A stretch of DNA of 64,000 bases, from contig JBBCBC010000001.1 in the NCBI GenBank assembly GCA_037126765.1, positions 33,588,804 through 33,652,803 of the forward strand. Direction: 5' to 3'. The stretch comes from Stenogyne calaminthoides. Lineage: Eukaryota > Streptophyta > Magnoliopsida > Lamiales > Lamiaceae. Below are positions 46,046 to 59,103 of the stretch, in pieces; within the stretch, counting starts at the first letter, position 1; each line of letters opens with the position of its first letter. The translations under genes and the position numbers were made by a program. The notes beneath the pieces were generated by a model. That model made no database searches and was not told the origin of the DNA. It saw nothing but the letters and a program-made list of their open reading frames with translations.

Positions 46046-47614
46046 TGTAGGTCCCGAATGGGTTTTGTGAGGGCAAAAGTCTAGAGGGGAGGGGTGAATA
46101 GACTTCTGAAAACTTTTTGTGCAGATCAGGTGTGATGGCAGTTAGCCTGATCAGAGTGCGAGTGAATCAGTTTGGGCTGATAACCAACTTACTAATCGCT
46201 CAAAATCAGTCGATTCGTAACTATCGGTTTAAGCGATGTGTGTGCGGAAGCTTAAGTTTTACCCGTGAAAAACCCGGTTTTTATAAATCTGATTCCAAAG
46301 TTAGTGTTTTAACCAGTTGACTGAAGTGTGTCAAGCTTGATCAGATCAGAAGCTTGGTGCTAGCTGATCTCAACTTAGAATATGTATGCGCTTTAAAGGT
46401 TGTGTGTAATTGTGTAGACAGATAATCAAAGCGGTAAAGGCACACAAGATTTATAGTGGTTCGGACAAACCACCCCACGCCCACTCTTCCCTATCACAAG
46501 GGGCACCAACTTAACCAACTGGACTTAGTTTTATGTGTTAGTCCAACACAAGACAATCGACAGATATTTAAGGAGTTCTCACTCAACCGATCCGTAAAAT
46601 CTAACTAGAAACCCTGATGCGAATCTTGCTAAACAACTTAACCTAACTTGGGTTTGGATAAGATTGTTTTGGTTCCAACTATGAAATCTTTTCTAGTGTT
46701 TAAGGTAGCCTATCAATTTAGACGAAAAAAATTTCTATGCTAAGAACTTATGGGATGAACACTTAATATAATAATCTTCTTGATCGTGTTCTTCGTGCGG
46801 AAATCTGATAATTGCTTGAGCTTCTTGATTGTTCAGTGTTTCCGTGTTTTCACTCTGAATTGTGATCCTATATTTATAGACCTTGAAATCAAAGAGCCGT
46901 TGGAGAGCAATTTGAATTTCAGGCTATATTAGGTAGGTTTGCAGTATTGATGTGACGTGCTTCAGGAACGGCATGGCCGAAAGCGTGAACTTGTATTTTA
47001 TAGCCGTTAGAGAGAGCAGCATCAAATCCCTTAAATGTCGGCTCCGATCATACGTGTCTTGTTCTTATTGGTTAACAGGCACACTTTTCAGTGTTGTTCT
47101 TCCAACTAAGGTTGACATTCTTCTAGTTCAGATCATAGGCATTATGACTTAGGTGAAACATCGGTTTTCACGGTGAGTCTCCGATCGACCGAATCGAAGC
47201 GATCGATCTACGATGGAGTCTTCTTCGGTGCCGGTTGACTTAGCTTCAACTAGCAGACTTCGGTGATGTAGGTCTTCCGTCCGATCTTCCGGAAGTCATC
47301 CGATCTTCAAGTATTACGAGTTTGAGCTTTATGACTTCAATTTGAGATATCGACTAGATCGGATCGATCCGATCTTATGTTCTTCTCTAAAGATTCGCCC
47401 GCCGATATCAATATTCTTTGGATCTTCAGATTCGACTTATACATATTGAGGTTCCCCTCAATATATGACCTATCTATTACATCGGTTGTTCTATATAAAG
47501 AATTATCAACGGGTATTCTATAAACGGTAATATAAACATCGGTTAGCTAACGGGTCTGACTTGTCCTATTACATGTGTTTTGGAACTTTTATCAAAACTA
47601 TAAATTTCCCAACA
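46046..47614 (-). repeat. 3' LTR of element D
   Basis: 1,569 bp, paired with 59104-60647 and with the solo LTR at 3111-4683. The TATA box is at 46871-46878 (plus TATTTATA). The part 47160-47560 differs from its partner mainly where the partner has CAG or CTG; here CGG, CCG or TCG stand instead. No gene. Confidence 0.95.
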
Positions 47615-47632
47615 ATTTCCTTTTTTTAAAAA
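47615..47632 (-). other. Polypurine tract of element D
   Basis: The plus strand reads ATTTCCTTTTTTTAAA beside the LTR, giving a purine run on the minus strand just upstream of the 3' LTR, similar in place to that of C. Confidence 0.65.
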
Positions 47633-47822
47633 CCAAAACACCGAGAAACCAAACACAGCTTGATAAATATAGAACAAAATAAAGAGCACATAATCGTAAG
47701 ACAATGAGATTTTTTGTCTTAGGATCAGAAAATAAACTTTTCTCATTAGATATGTCGATTACATGTTACATCGTAAAAGTTTGAATTTAAAAACAGCTGA
47801 TCCTGAGAAGTCTTCTGATTCT

Positions 47823-50800
47823 TCACTCTTTAGGCTTGTATCCTTCTGGCATCTCTCTTTGATCTTGAGGTACGTTGAAAATTTGATATAGTTTCCATTT
47901 GACATCATTGGTCTGCTGAGGATCAGTTATATGCGTTTTGCTCAGGATGTCAAAGTAGAATCTCTGAAATGCCAGTCTGTCAAATGAGCCATCTGCCATC
48001 TTCGAGTAATCCAACAGATCATACTCTTGGCGAGATATTTTTACATTGATAAGTTTGGCCTCATTTTCCAGATACTTCAGAAAATCTGGATATTTATTTT
48101 CTAACCAGTTGAGGAATTCATCATCGGAGATTCTTCTCGTGGAACAAGATTAAGGACAAAAGCATCCGAAGCCATTCACTTCGATCTTGTTCCATTCCTC
48201 AAACCTCTTAGCATGTGCGGCGCAGTTTTTGGAATGATCTCATCAACTCTTGCTGGCAGCTGAGGTTCTGGTAGAGATTTTCCAGCCTTTCCTTTCTTCG
48301 CTCTCGATCTGAATTTTTTCTTCAGATTTTCTGCCTCTGTCAATTTTTCTGTCCTTCTTTCTTCTTCGCTTTTTTGGGTCTCTTGAAAAATTGCTCTTTG
48401 GGCCGATTTCTCGGCCGATTCCTTATCGGCCATGTCTGGCTATTTGTGCTTCTTGTGACTATTTTAGTCCGAGTGGTTTGGGTACAGTTGTGATGTCCCG
48501 GCACCAGCAGTTAGCCTACCTTTTGTGATGTCCCAAAGACCCGCAAAGAACTACCTTTCTTACCTTTGACTTTTCCATCTTTTCAGAGACTTCGTTAGCA
48601 AAGAGATCCAGATGGTCTAGTCTTTGTCCATAGGCTTCAACTGTCTGAATTAGGTCTTCTGTTGTTCTGATCATGTCAGTTGGTTTCTCACTCCGTCCTT
48701 CCCCCTTTTTGGTTTGATCAAAAAGAGCTGTGAGGTGGGAAGTTAGGGATCCAAAACTGACTGATATTGCCCTGTTGAGATCTGCAACAGATAAACCTGG
48801 AACTTGAGCAGTTAGATGTTCAACCTTCGAGATCAGCTCAGTCTTGACAGATTCCATGGCAGTAGAGAGTGTAAAAATTAGTTTGTCAAGTTTCTCTTCT
48901 GTCAATTCGAGCTTTTCAGTGAGCATCAGAAAAGAAACTTGTTGTTGATCCACCAATCAAATTTTGTCATCAACGGATTTTATAAGTTCGGGCAGACACG
49001 GTGGTCACGGTTTGGGAGAACGATCTTTGATTCTTCGCAATCGGAAATAGCCAATTCCCTTTGATTTGTTATTTCTTTGAGGCCAATCGCCTCGATCACC
49101 TATCACTCCCTCAACTTCTTCTTTCGGAGATCTTTGAGACAAGAATCGATCTCCGAAATTGATCGTGTGATGTGAGATGTTGGAATGTTTTGCGTCACTT
49201 GATCAGTTTCAGTTGTTTGTGCCTCCAGTGGTTGGTCATGAATCGCAAAGACACGGTTCCACTATCATCGGCAGCCTCAGATCCTTCATTGTAGCATCTC
49301 GCTTCAGAGCTTCTTGAGCGATCTCTCGTTCGCTTTGTTGGTCAACAACCTTCTGTGGATCGAGCTTTGATAGATTCAAGAGTTATCAGCTCATTTGGTG
49401 ATCCTATTTTTAGCAGATTTCCTCATATCGAAATCAAAATCTGCAAACTCATCAAGACCGCCCATTTGTTCAATAATCATTATAAAATCCGAGAAGTTTT
49501 TTAACCGAGATCTCTCCGGTGAGGATCTCCATAACTTCTTCTCTAATAGCGAGGATGGGCGATCGATTCGGATACATCTCATCAATTTCTCGTTCGATTT
49601 ACATTCGACCATTTTCCCCTGTGATGGTCTTTGATGATCTAGACTCAGAAATGTCTGGTCTGTCGATTCTCGTTGATGAGATGTGGAGGGTTCCGTGGTG
49701 CTTGAGTAGGTGGAAGTTGTTTGATTGGCTCGACCACTGAGAGGTTCTCTGTTTGTGGAGGCAAAAGCTTCTGGTTCCACAAGCAGTAAGTTCAGTTCAT
49801 GAATCGATATAGTTTCGTGTTCAAGCAAGGTGGAAGAAGTAGGAGAGACATGCTCAAGAGCCATTAGTCCGAGTGGTGAATCATTTTTCATTTGGAGGAG
49901 AAGGAGATCGTTCATCTCGTGCTTCTTCCTCAGAATGAACTGGCGAGCTCTCAGCTTGAGAAGCCTGCCTGTCTGATTTTTCACCTGATTTTTGTGGTGC
50001 AACAGACTGATCTGGCGCTCTTTCTTCATCTGACTCATCTTCTAGCATCAGAGTCATGGAGGCTTGCTTCGCCTTCTTCGGCCTCTTCTCCTGGACCTTT
50101 ACCAGTTTTCTTTTCTTCTTCGGGGGGGGGCATCTGGTGTAGACGAAGTTGCTTCCTTGCTTTTTCCCTTCTTCGTCTTTGGGGGAGTTGGCCGCATATC
50201 ATCGTCTGGTGGCCCAAATATGGCTAAAGTGGTGGAGAGGAATGCCTTGTAGGACTTCAGTCCATTCTTTTCCCATCGGCATTTGGCATTTTTGTCTTGT
50301 AGGATAACCGCAACCTTGTTGAGATTGCTGATCCTCTTCTTCAGATAGACCTGCCTCCACTCATCAACTCCAAATTTATCATGTTCTTGGAGTAGAATGG
50401 CCTTTAGGAACCCATTTCAATTGATGTTCTTGGCTTCATCAATTATTGCAACCATGTTGTACAGTTTGACTGATGTAAGAGCATCTGGGCTGAATGAAAT
50501 ACCCATAATTATTTTTGACAAAATGTCAAACAACAATCGGTATTTCCTCTTGAGCATCGGGGCCCGACAAAGCCTCGACGTATGATGTTTGTCGGCCTCT
50601 CTCGATGAGCTCGTTTCGATCAGCTCATCTTGATTCTCCTCAGAGTGAGCAAAGCGAGATTCGTCCTTTTGGTAGGTTGAGCAGATGAGTTATATCCTCA
50701 TTCGTCGACCGATCTTTCTCCCGTGGATCGCCGAAAAGTAGTTCTTCTCTCGAGCATCTCAGATTCACCCTTAAATTCCTTACGAATTGAGGGCTTTACA

Positions 50801-50900
50801 TCTTGCATCATTTGGATTGCAAAGTTGAGCAAAGACAATATTTCTCAAGTCCCGCTTTCTTGAATTTCCTCTACTTCCATTGATTCCGGATCCTTTGTAA
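47823..50900 (-). pseudogene. Envelope-position ORF of Sirevirus D, broken
   Basis: Minus-strand pieces: about 50900-50050 (frameshifted; RKYRLLFDILSKIIMGIS matches the CMSRS region of C), 50038-49391 (215 codons, polar), 48956-48516 (coiled coil, FLMLTEKLELTEEKLDKLIF), 48433-48176 (charged, EERRTEKLTEAENLKKKF) and 48014-47823 (DVKWKLYQIFNVPQDQREMP, matching the C-terminal end of C). The order of blocks is the same as in C though sequence identity is low. The function is unknown. Confidence 0.65.
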
Positions 50901-53259
50901 CCCCAAATTGTAATTTAACTTGTCCTCGACAATCCTTAATGTCGATTCAAGATAATTGCACATTATTTTACCCATACCATGAGTGATCATCTACAGATAA
51001 GATAGATTCGGTTAAAATTGTGCATAAATATTAAGAATATCACATATGCGGAAACCAAGAAACAATAAAACATAATACAGGATATCAACGATTAACAAAA
51101 TCTTTAAGATCAATGGTTTTAAAGGAATGATTCATCAAATAATCAGAAATTACCAGATTCTATTTTTCGGATTTGAGACTTACGAAAAACACTTTGAATA
51201 GCAGAGAAGTAATCTGGAGAGTTTTCAGAAAATAAATCGCAAGTTTGTGATTTGGAAAACTCTGGTAGGGTTTTTGATGAACCTTATAAAGATGAGAAGG
51301 GAACAAAAGACAAGATTTGGAAGATCAACCGTTTGAAAAGATTAAACGATCCAGATTAAGCGGTTTTGATCGAATGGTTGGAAAAGGTACGTACGAAAAC
51401 CTTTTGGATTTAAAAGCTCATTTTGTAGCAATTAATACATGTACCTGGGGATACGTCACACAGGTAATGAGTACAGTAAGGCAAATAAAAACAGATAAGA
51501 TCCGATAAATAAGCAAATAACAAGGGAAAAGAAAGGCGTATCTGGTTGACTGATATAGTAATCAGTCAATACCACTTGAAGTTGATTCCACTTGTTGATC
51601 TTAGTTTTCTGCCTAAACCGTATAATTTCCCAACTGTTCTTTTCAACTGATCTGTTTCATTTTGTGTCTGATTTTCCTTCTGATCCTCCTCGATCAGTTG
51701 AAGTTCCCCCTTCAACTGATATTTCTATTTTCTCATAGACTGATATGTCTGATTTGTTGAGGTTTCAAGTTCAACTGATCTTCCTTATATGATCAGTTTC
51801 GTATGTAATAAGATTTTGGTTGACCTAATCTGATTCTTCTCAGATCAAGCCAATTCTTGGGATAAGTGTTACCGCCAAAACTTAGTCTAGAATAGTAGTC
51901 TCTATTCCCTAAGTTGGCGCGATTTGACATGCGTAATTATCGTCTGTATATCTTGATATGTCAATCCGCCGTAAATTTATCCAATTATCAGTCGCGTGAT
52001 TTCTACACGCTGTCCTTGTGATGCAAATTTCTCTAAAAGGCTTTTTGAAATCAAATTTGCATTTGCACCCTTGCTTGGCCTCTATAAATTGGACCAATGT
52101 TTTACACAACATAACCCATTCACCATACTTATCTTCTTTGTAAAAACATGCATTCTGGTGAACCCTTATTTCCGGTGAAACTTCCTAAGAAACACCTTTA
52201 CCCCTTTTTCAATGATTTCAAACTTCTCAAATCAACCCTGTGTGTCCTTTATCATTTTTGTCGTCATCAAAGATTTCACATACAATTGTTGCTAAGCTTC
52301 TCTACCACCACGGCAAGGATTCTGGTCAGAATCGAGAAGACACTTCTCCTAACCGTATGCACCTTGTGTGTCTATCGTTATGACGTAACTAGCATCAACA
52401 GACTCAGTCTGATATAAAACATGAGTTTGATATACGGTCTTGATCAGACAATGGTGATCTTCGTGATATCAACTCAATTTTTTTACATGTAGCACATGTG
52501 CCCATAAGGTCTTGGAACCAAACTCTTCGCACGTGTGCTCCATTTAATGTTGGAGAGTCCATTGACTTCAGGTCTAAGGGCTCTGGCTTAGAAATCCTAT
52601 CAACGCCGCTCTCGCTCCTTTGGTTTTAGCCAAATTTAGCGGCTTTAGGATTACTTTAAAACCTCTCTCACCCTTGTTAAGTGGGGGAAAATGAGAGCAT
52701 CAGATTTAAAATCTCTCTCTCTCCCGCACTTCTTGGGTTAGGATGAGGGTTTAGGGTTATAAGTTTAGGGTTTTCGGTTATGACTTATGTCTTGACCTCG
52801 GGTCCTTTGTACTTGTAACTTGTAATGTGTCGACCTTGGTCTTTATCAATGAAAAGTTCTATTATTCCATTGTTGTGTAAATTCTCTCGCTTTCTTATGC
52901 GATTGTAGGCTTTTTAACTGTGAATCTTGCTTGTTGAATATCGCCTAAAACGACTTACAAAGATGTAAAATAACCCAACTGATTTAATCAGATATTCCTT
53001 TTAAATTGAGTGTTTCCTTTAATCTGATAAACCTTAAATCTGATCAGTTCATTTAATCTGATAACTCGTAATTCTGATCGATTTCTCACATCAGTTCCTT
53101 GATCGATCTTCCGATCGATTGAGATACCAAACTCAATCGATTCCTTTCAACTGGTTAGTCTCTTAACCAGCTGGTTCTGGAGAACAATCCATCAAGCATT
53201 TTAGGTGCTTTTTCTCCAAGATCCAGAAGCCCTAGCTCATTACACAATTCTCTGAATCT
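50901..53259. other. Long spacer between extra ORF and pol in element D
   Basis: 2.4 kb against about 0.64 kb in C. It includes a plus-strand TATA-like CTATAAATT at about 52081, an ATG at 52148 opening a 90-codon frame with no known motif, two telobox-like TTTAGGGTT motifs near 52748 and 52768, and an AT-rich 3'-UTR-like end near 52880. The sequence 51836-52960 looks unlike the rest of D and may be extra DNA. Nothing in it can be named as a gene. Confidence 0.5.
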
Positions 53260-54763
53260 AATCTCAGCTAGTGGCTTGGTTAGAATATCGACTTCAGAAT
53301 CAGATCGGTGTGAATCTTTTCCATTTCGATATTCTTCTTTTCAACATGATCTCTTATAAAATGGTGTCCGACATCCACATGCTTGCATCTTGTATGTAGA
53401 ACAGATTCGAGTGATTGCAATAAGACTATTATCGTCACGTAATATAGGTACATTCTTAGCTACGGTTATAATCCTCACCGCCGACTAAGCCAAAGGAGTT
53501 GGGAGCAATGACTTTCCCGCAGACCATATATTTCGCTTCATAGTAGATGTCATGAATCGATGTCCTTTTTTGAGAACCACGAGATCGGTTTACTTCCTAA
53601 AATCGACATGTTCCCGAGGTTGACTTCTGTCAATCTTGCAACCTCCATAATCGTAATCGTAATACCCACTAAGCTCTAGATTATCATTTGATGGGTAAAA
53701 TAAACCAAGGTTTATCGTCCCTTCAGATACTTAAGAATCCGCTTAGTCGCTTTAGGTGGCTTTGCATTGGATTTTCCCCGAAATCGCACATACACCCTCA
53801 TCGCAAAGGTGATATCCGGGTCCGGTCATAATCGGTATAGTAGAGATCCAATGAGAGCCCTATATTCTTTTCGATTTGTTTTTCGACCATCCTCATCCGG
53901 ATCCATCTTGAATCCGGTCATCATAGGAATTTTGGCTTCCTTGCAATTTTGAACTCCAAACTTAGCCAATAAATTCCTAGTGTACTTTTGCTTCATGAGA
54001 TGAATATCCTTCGCACTTTGCTTCACCCGAGACCAAGAAAGTAATTCATCCGTCCCATCATGGACATCTCGAACTTCCCTTGCATCGCTTTTTTTTGAAT
54101 CTTTCACATAGACTCTTGTTAGGAGATCCAAGATAATGTCGCCCACGAGATCCGAACCATCGTAATATCTTCTCCATCTTCTATTCTCGAATAAGGTTCA
54201 TCCCATCGTTCCTTTAGTGAACCCACTGTCGATCAAGAACCGAGAGAGTGTATCATACCAAGCTCGAGGAGCTTGTTTCAGCCATAAAGAGCTTTTTCTT
54301 AAACTTTACACTTAGTTGTTCTTTTTTTCAAGCTTGGAGTTTGTTCGACATAAACTTCCTCTCGCTAGTACCCCATTTAAAAATGCACTCTTTACGTCCA
54401 TCCGATACACAAAGTGAACCCTCGTGGGAAAGATATGCCGTAAAACAAACCGAATGCTTTCTAAGCGAGCGATCGGTGCAAAGGTCTCGTCATAATCAAT
54501 TCCTTCCGACAGGAATACCCCTTAGCAACAAGTCTTGCCTTATTTTTCGTGATGACATTTTTCTCATCTCTCTTGTTCTTGAAAACCCACTTCGTGCCAA
54601 TTACGTCTTGATGATTTGGTCCGCATCTACCGGTTCCCAAACTTGATTGGCTTCGAACTGTTCCAGCTCCTCCTCCTCGCATGGCTAGAATCCAAATTTT
54701 GCGTCTTGTAGAGCTTCCTCTATTGTTGTTGGTTCCTTCATAGACAAATAACAAGTAATACAT
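53260..54763 (-). pseudogene. Reverse transcriptase and RNase H of element D, broken
   Basis: RT start DVIGTKWVFKNKRDEKNVIT and NKARLVAKGYS lie at 54763-54461. The middle is frameshifted (54150-54460). MKQKYTRNLLAKFGVQNCKE and EYRALIGSLLYR are at 54146-53826. RNase H traces lie between 53800 and 53400, and the pol end (DILTKPLAEIRFREL) is at about 53265. Small insertions and deletions break the frame every few hundred bases or less. Confidence 0.75.
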
Positions 54764-55045
54764 GGCACTTTCACCAACTGATGTCTAGTTTTAACTTTAT
54801 CGATGGGTCTCCAATGATCGATCGGTTAGATGACCGGGTTATCCGTGTCCTTATGTTCGATTTGCGTCGGTTTGGAGAACATCATCCATTTCGATAAAGG
54901 TTAATTACTAGTGTGGGGAGTGGTGCGTAATTATGATCCACTTGATAAGAACATGTCTCGGTGATGTTGGACTCATCATGTGTCGATGTCCGTTCGTGGG
55001 AACTTCAGTGTTCCCCGAACGGATGGTTCGGGGCTTGATATTATC

Positions 55046-56793
55046 TCACCAGATCGACTTCTTCATCGACAATTTTTCGTACCTTAGGATCCGAATGATC
55101 CGTGAATCACTAGATCCGGAATGTATCTTTATTACGGTTTCGATTCTTTTTCCTTGATCATTAGTCGATCCATTTTCCGAGCATCGTCTTCGTTGATCGT
55201 GTACATCTTGTTCTCGAGGCGATTTCTCTTGTTCGTAAGATGCTTCATCAAAGACTACATGGGGTGTTTCTTCCACAAGTAGGGTTCGTTTGTTGTAAAC
55301 TCGAAAAGTTTTGCTAGATGAGGAATATCCTAAGAATATACCCTCATCCGACTTGGCCTCAAAAGTCTTCAACCGATTCTTCCCATTGTTGTGTATGAAA
55401 CACTTACACCCAAAAAACATGGAAGTAAGAAACACGAGGTTTTTTCGTCCTTCCACAGTTCATAGGGTGTTTTGTAGTGAGCCTTAGTCGGAAGACATCA
55501 TGCTCGAGTATGACATGCGGTGTTGATTGCTACGCCGCGTAAACGGCTTGGTATTGCATGTTCAAACTAACATCGTGAAAGCGGCTTCTTTGAGAGTTCT
55601 CGTTCCTCCAGATTCGCTACTCCATTTTGTTGTGGCGTCGTTCTTGGTGATGTTTCATGTCAGATACCAAACTTAGAGCAAAAATCAAGAATAAAAAGAG
55701 TTTAAAATTCGCACCTTTATCTCGTCGATTTTTACTACATCGACACCCTTCTCATTTTGTAATCTTTTTAGCAAATTTCGGGTATCTTCGTTTGTCGCCT
55801 CATTCTTCTTATGTAAGAATATAACCCTGTAAACTTGGAATAGTCATCCACGATTACGAGTATATTTCGTCCGTTGAGACCGACCGGTGTAATCGGGTCC
55901 AAATAGATCCATATGAATCACCGCAGATCTATTGGATGCCGGTCCGGAATTCCCTTGAATGATTTGACTGTTTTCCCTTCGACATGCAAGACATGTCCGA
56001 TCCTTTGAAAATACTTCATTCGAAGTCCTTCCACTAGAGACATCCTTGTTATCTTATTAAGAGTTTTAAAGTTCGGGATGGCTCATTCTTTTTTTGTGCC
56101 GAGAGCCAATCGCTACTTTTGAAACTCTTGACAATCAGCCATGCATTTCTTGGGCAACTGTTCCAATCAGTTGTGTAGATCGCCCCTTTCCTTGAACCAG
56201 TTAGCAAAATCTGTTGAGTGGCTCAATTCTTGATAGTGCATTGGTCAGTCGAGAACTCAACACTGAATCCGTTGTCGTAGAATTGTGAAACCGATAATAG
56301 GTTGTGCTTCAGACCTTCGACATACGAGACTCTAGTTACTTGTACATCATCATTTTCTAAGGTTCTGAATCCTTTGGTATAACCAAAGTTATCATCACCG
56401 AAGAGTACATGCGGGCCTTTTCGTTCTATGTAAGAGCCGAGGAGATGTTTGCTTCGGTCATGTGCCTTGAGCATCCATTATCGATGTACCGGATAGTTTC
56501 TTCCACACCTCCTTTGTTGGCGGACCACGCGATCCTCGCAGCCCAAATCAGCTTTAGGTACCCTTTTTTGTTTTGGGTCCCGAGGGGTTAGGATTAGTTT
56601 TGGGGATCCATACAAACAGAGCACTTCTATTGTGATCAGTTAGATCAGAAGGCCTGATTTGTCTCCCATACCTATCAACATAATCATACGTCTCTTTATA
56701 TGCTTTCTGATTAGTATGATTATTAGTGTGAACCTTGGATGACTTAGAAGACTTGGGATTTATCTTTTTCGTTTGTCTTTTTTTTTCATCCAA
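55046..56793 (-). pseudogene. Protease and integrase of element D, broken
   Basis: The linker DYVDRYGRQIRPSDLTDHNR (56793-56554) is the D version of the VNVYVDVYGRQI segment of C. Protease and pre-integrase traces are at 56474-56223 (VSYVEGLKHNLLSVSQFYDN). The integrase core (55500-56200) has no usable frame. CKCFIHNNGKNRLKTFEAKS and TPHVVFDEASYEQEK (55456-55046) match the end of the C integrase region. Confidence 0.75.
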
Positions 56794-58962
56794 AGGTGGT
56801 TCAAAAAAGTGTGAATTCTAGATTTCGATTATAGGGGTAGGTACGATCGCTACCATCAAAAGATTCATATCTTTTCTAAGCATAGGTGGTTTTTTGCGGC
56901 TTTTTTACGAAGCATGCTTATTAGGCGGTGACCTTGATTGGGTCTCAGATTGGACTTCCCTTTTTACGGTTGTTGTCTTTTTCGATTTTCGATATGTTGA
57001 TCGAGGTTGAGGTCTCTTCGTAAGAACGGGTTCTTCTGTTGATTCCTCGGCTGATGCTTTACCAGTTGGGGTCCATTTATGTTCCCCTTCTGGTTAGGCA
57101 CCTGCCTTACCTGCTCAACTAGTCTTTTTCCCTTATTAGATACATGTTTGGCTTTTGGTGTATCTTTGAGGATGTGGAAGGGTTCTCATACCCAAGTCCC
57201 TTCTTGTTAATCGTTGTTCGAAAATAGGTGTTCATGTCTTGAACGGTTTTAGATGATTTTGTAAAAACCTCTATTTTCTTGACATAAATTATCCTCGATG
57301 ATTTTAGACTTTCATGCTTTTAATAGCTCATCGAATTTTTGCTTGCAGGATTTTGAAGTCATCACTTTGTCATTTTGTTAATCGGTGATCTTTGATCGGC
57401 TTCTCCTGATCAGAAGCTTTAACTTCCAGAATTTTAAATTCCTCAGTTGCCTTCGGCGATTTCGGTCGAATTAAGTTAGAGAGCTTTTATCGAGATCATT
57501 CTCTTTAGCAAGTCGATTATTTCGGTCCTCGACTTTTGTCATTTTCAAACTTTCTACTATAGCATAAGTGTCTACTGCATTGGAGAGATCCTCAAGCAAT
57601 TGCTCAGAGTAGAGCTGCAGGTCAATCTCCCCAGCAGGTGTGCTAATGATAGCAGGTGTAGAAGCGAACAAAGCAGGTTTGGAGGTTACCTCAGATTGGT
57701 CCTCCTTGGCCATCAGGCAGATCTCATCATCATCTGAAGAGAATATCAGATCTTCATTTCCATAGAAGTCAACAAAGATCGCCGATGGGTAAAATCTTCA
57801 CAGAGGAGTATCCAGAGTCCTCAAAAAGGGCATCTTAATCGATTGAAGCACGCTCCTTGATCCACGTAACCTTTTCTTCCAGGTGAATCACTCCGTCTGT
57901 ATGATCTATCAGGTGACTTTCCTTTCTGATAGTAGTCTGAGCTTCTTTTGTCTGATTGGTTATCTCTTCTCTCATCATTTAGATTATCTCTTTTCCTTTC
58001 ATCTCTGTGATCTCTCCGATCATCAGATCTGGTTCTTTCTGGAGATCTGTTGTCTGATCTCCTATCTCTTCCTCGGCTATGTTGATAATCTTTATAGAAT
58101 CTTCGATACTTACCCAGTTGAGTATTTGATTTCTCTAGTTTCCTGGTAAGCAGAGCGATCTGTTCTGCCTGACTTATGATGTTTCCAATGGGTTCATTGG
58201 TCTTCAATCTGCTGCTGGTTGCCTTAAAAGCAACTGATTTGGAAGTTGAGGCTTCAGCGGGCACCTCATCTTCATCTGCTTGTCCTCTCTCAATTAAATC
58301 GAACTCGTGAGCTTTAAGGCTCAAGAACAAGCTACTTGGCTTCATTTTTGAAATGTCTTGGCAATCCTTGATTACCGCGGACCTTCATATCCCATTTCTT
58401 GGTGAGAGACCTTAAAATTTTGTAGTTGATATCTTTATCAGACATCTCTCTACCAAGTTCTCGAAGCTTGTTTATTGACATTGTAATCCTTCCATCGAGT
58501 TCGTTGATGGTTTCGTTGGGCAGCATCTTCAATTTTTCGAACTTCACCAGTTCGGCTTGCAGACATTTTGTCTTTTATCGGGTCATTTCCTCTCGATATT
58601 TAAATTTAGAGTATCCCACATTGCTTTCGCAGATTTTGAGATACTTAACTTTTTCCTTGGTGACCTTATCCATTGTTTTCATGATAATATGCCTTTGCGA
58701 TAGTATCTAGAGTATGCGATTTCCTTTCCTCTCGCATCCATCAAGGCCGGGCTTTTTTCGCACAAGACTTCCGGGGCAAAGTTCGGATCTTCTCCAACCG
58801 CAGGGGTTGTCGTAATATATGATGATGGGTCCTCTTTCAATGACTTCCATCATTCTCGCCGCTTATCGAACCTAGATGGTTGGACATATATATGGCCCAA
58901 TCTGCATACTCATCGATTGAGAACTTCGGCAGATCATGATACATACCTGAGGTGTTATCCAT
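56794..58962 (-). pseudogene. Gag of element D, frameshifted
   Basis: It starts at the ATG at 58962 (MDNTSGMYHDLPKFSIDEYA). Pieces: 58547-58332 (LPNETINELDGRITMSINKL, ILRSLTKKWDMKVRGNQ), 58345-57821 (174 open codons with a basic Arg/Asp-rich linker, ending at the first cysteine pair of a CCHC knuckle), and 57713-57471 (coiled coil). 56794-57470 is degraded and holds no usable frame. The open 174-codon piece lies in a block (about 57541-58350) with normal CAG/CTG content, while its flanks are CG-rich and frameshifted. Confidence 0.78.
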
Positions 58963-59089
58963 GCTGATGAGTGTTTTTGGAAAATGAATGAGTTTTAAGA
59001 AGGTTTTTTTCAAGATCAGTTCAGTCGACCACAAAGATTCTTCCTCAAGAATCGATGATACACAAAGTCAGTGGTCTGTAGAACCAACT

Positions 59090-59101
59090 GCTCTGATACC
59101 A
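59090..59101 (-). other. Primer-binding site for initiator tRNA-Met (element D)
   Basis: Plus strand GCTCTGATACCA (minus TGGTATCAGAGC), two bases from the LTR edge, the same arrangement as in C. Confidence 0.92.
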
Positions 59102-59103
59102 CT

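Noticed and set aside
47543..47746. Minus-strand 67-codon ORF at the inner edge of the 3' LTR of D, and the CWEIYSFDKSS tail of the 61487 frame
   Set aside because: Both read through the LTR end by chance; the LTR boundary and target duplication explain the junction.
52148..52417. 89-codon plus-strand ORF in the D spacer as a protein-coding gene
   Set aside because: No recognisable motif and it lies in a part of D with unreliable base calls. Kept only as part of the island described in the findings.
52740..52775. TTTAGGGTT motifs as an internal telomere repeat
   Set aside because: Only two separated copies; they fit telobox-like promoter motifs or chance better than a telomeric array.
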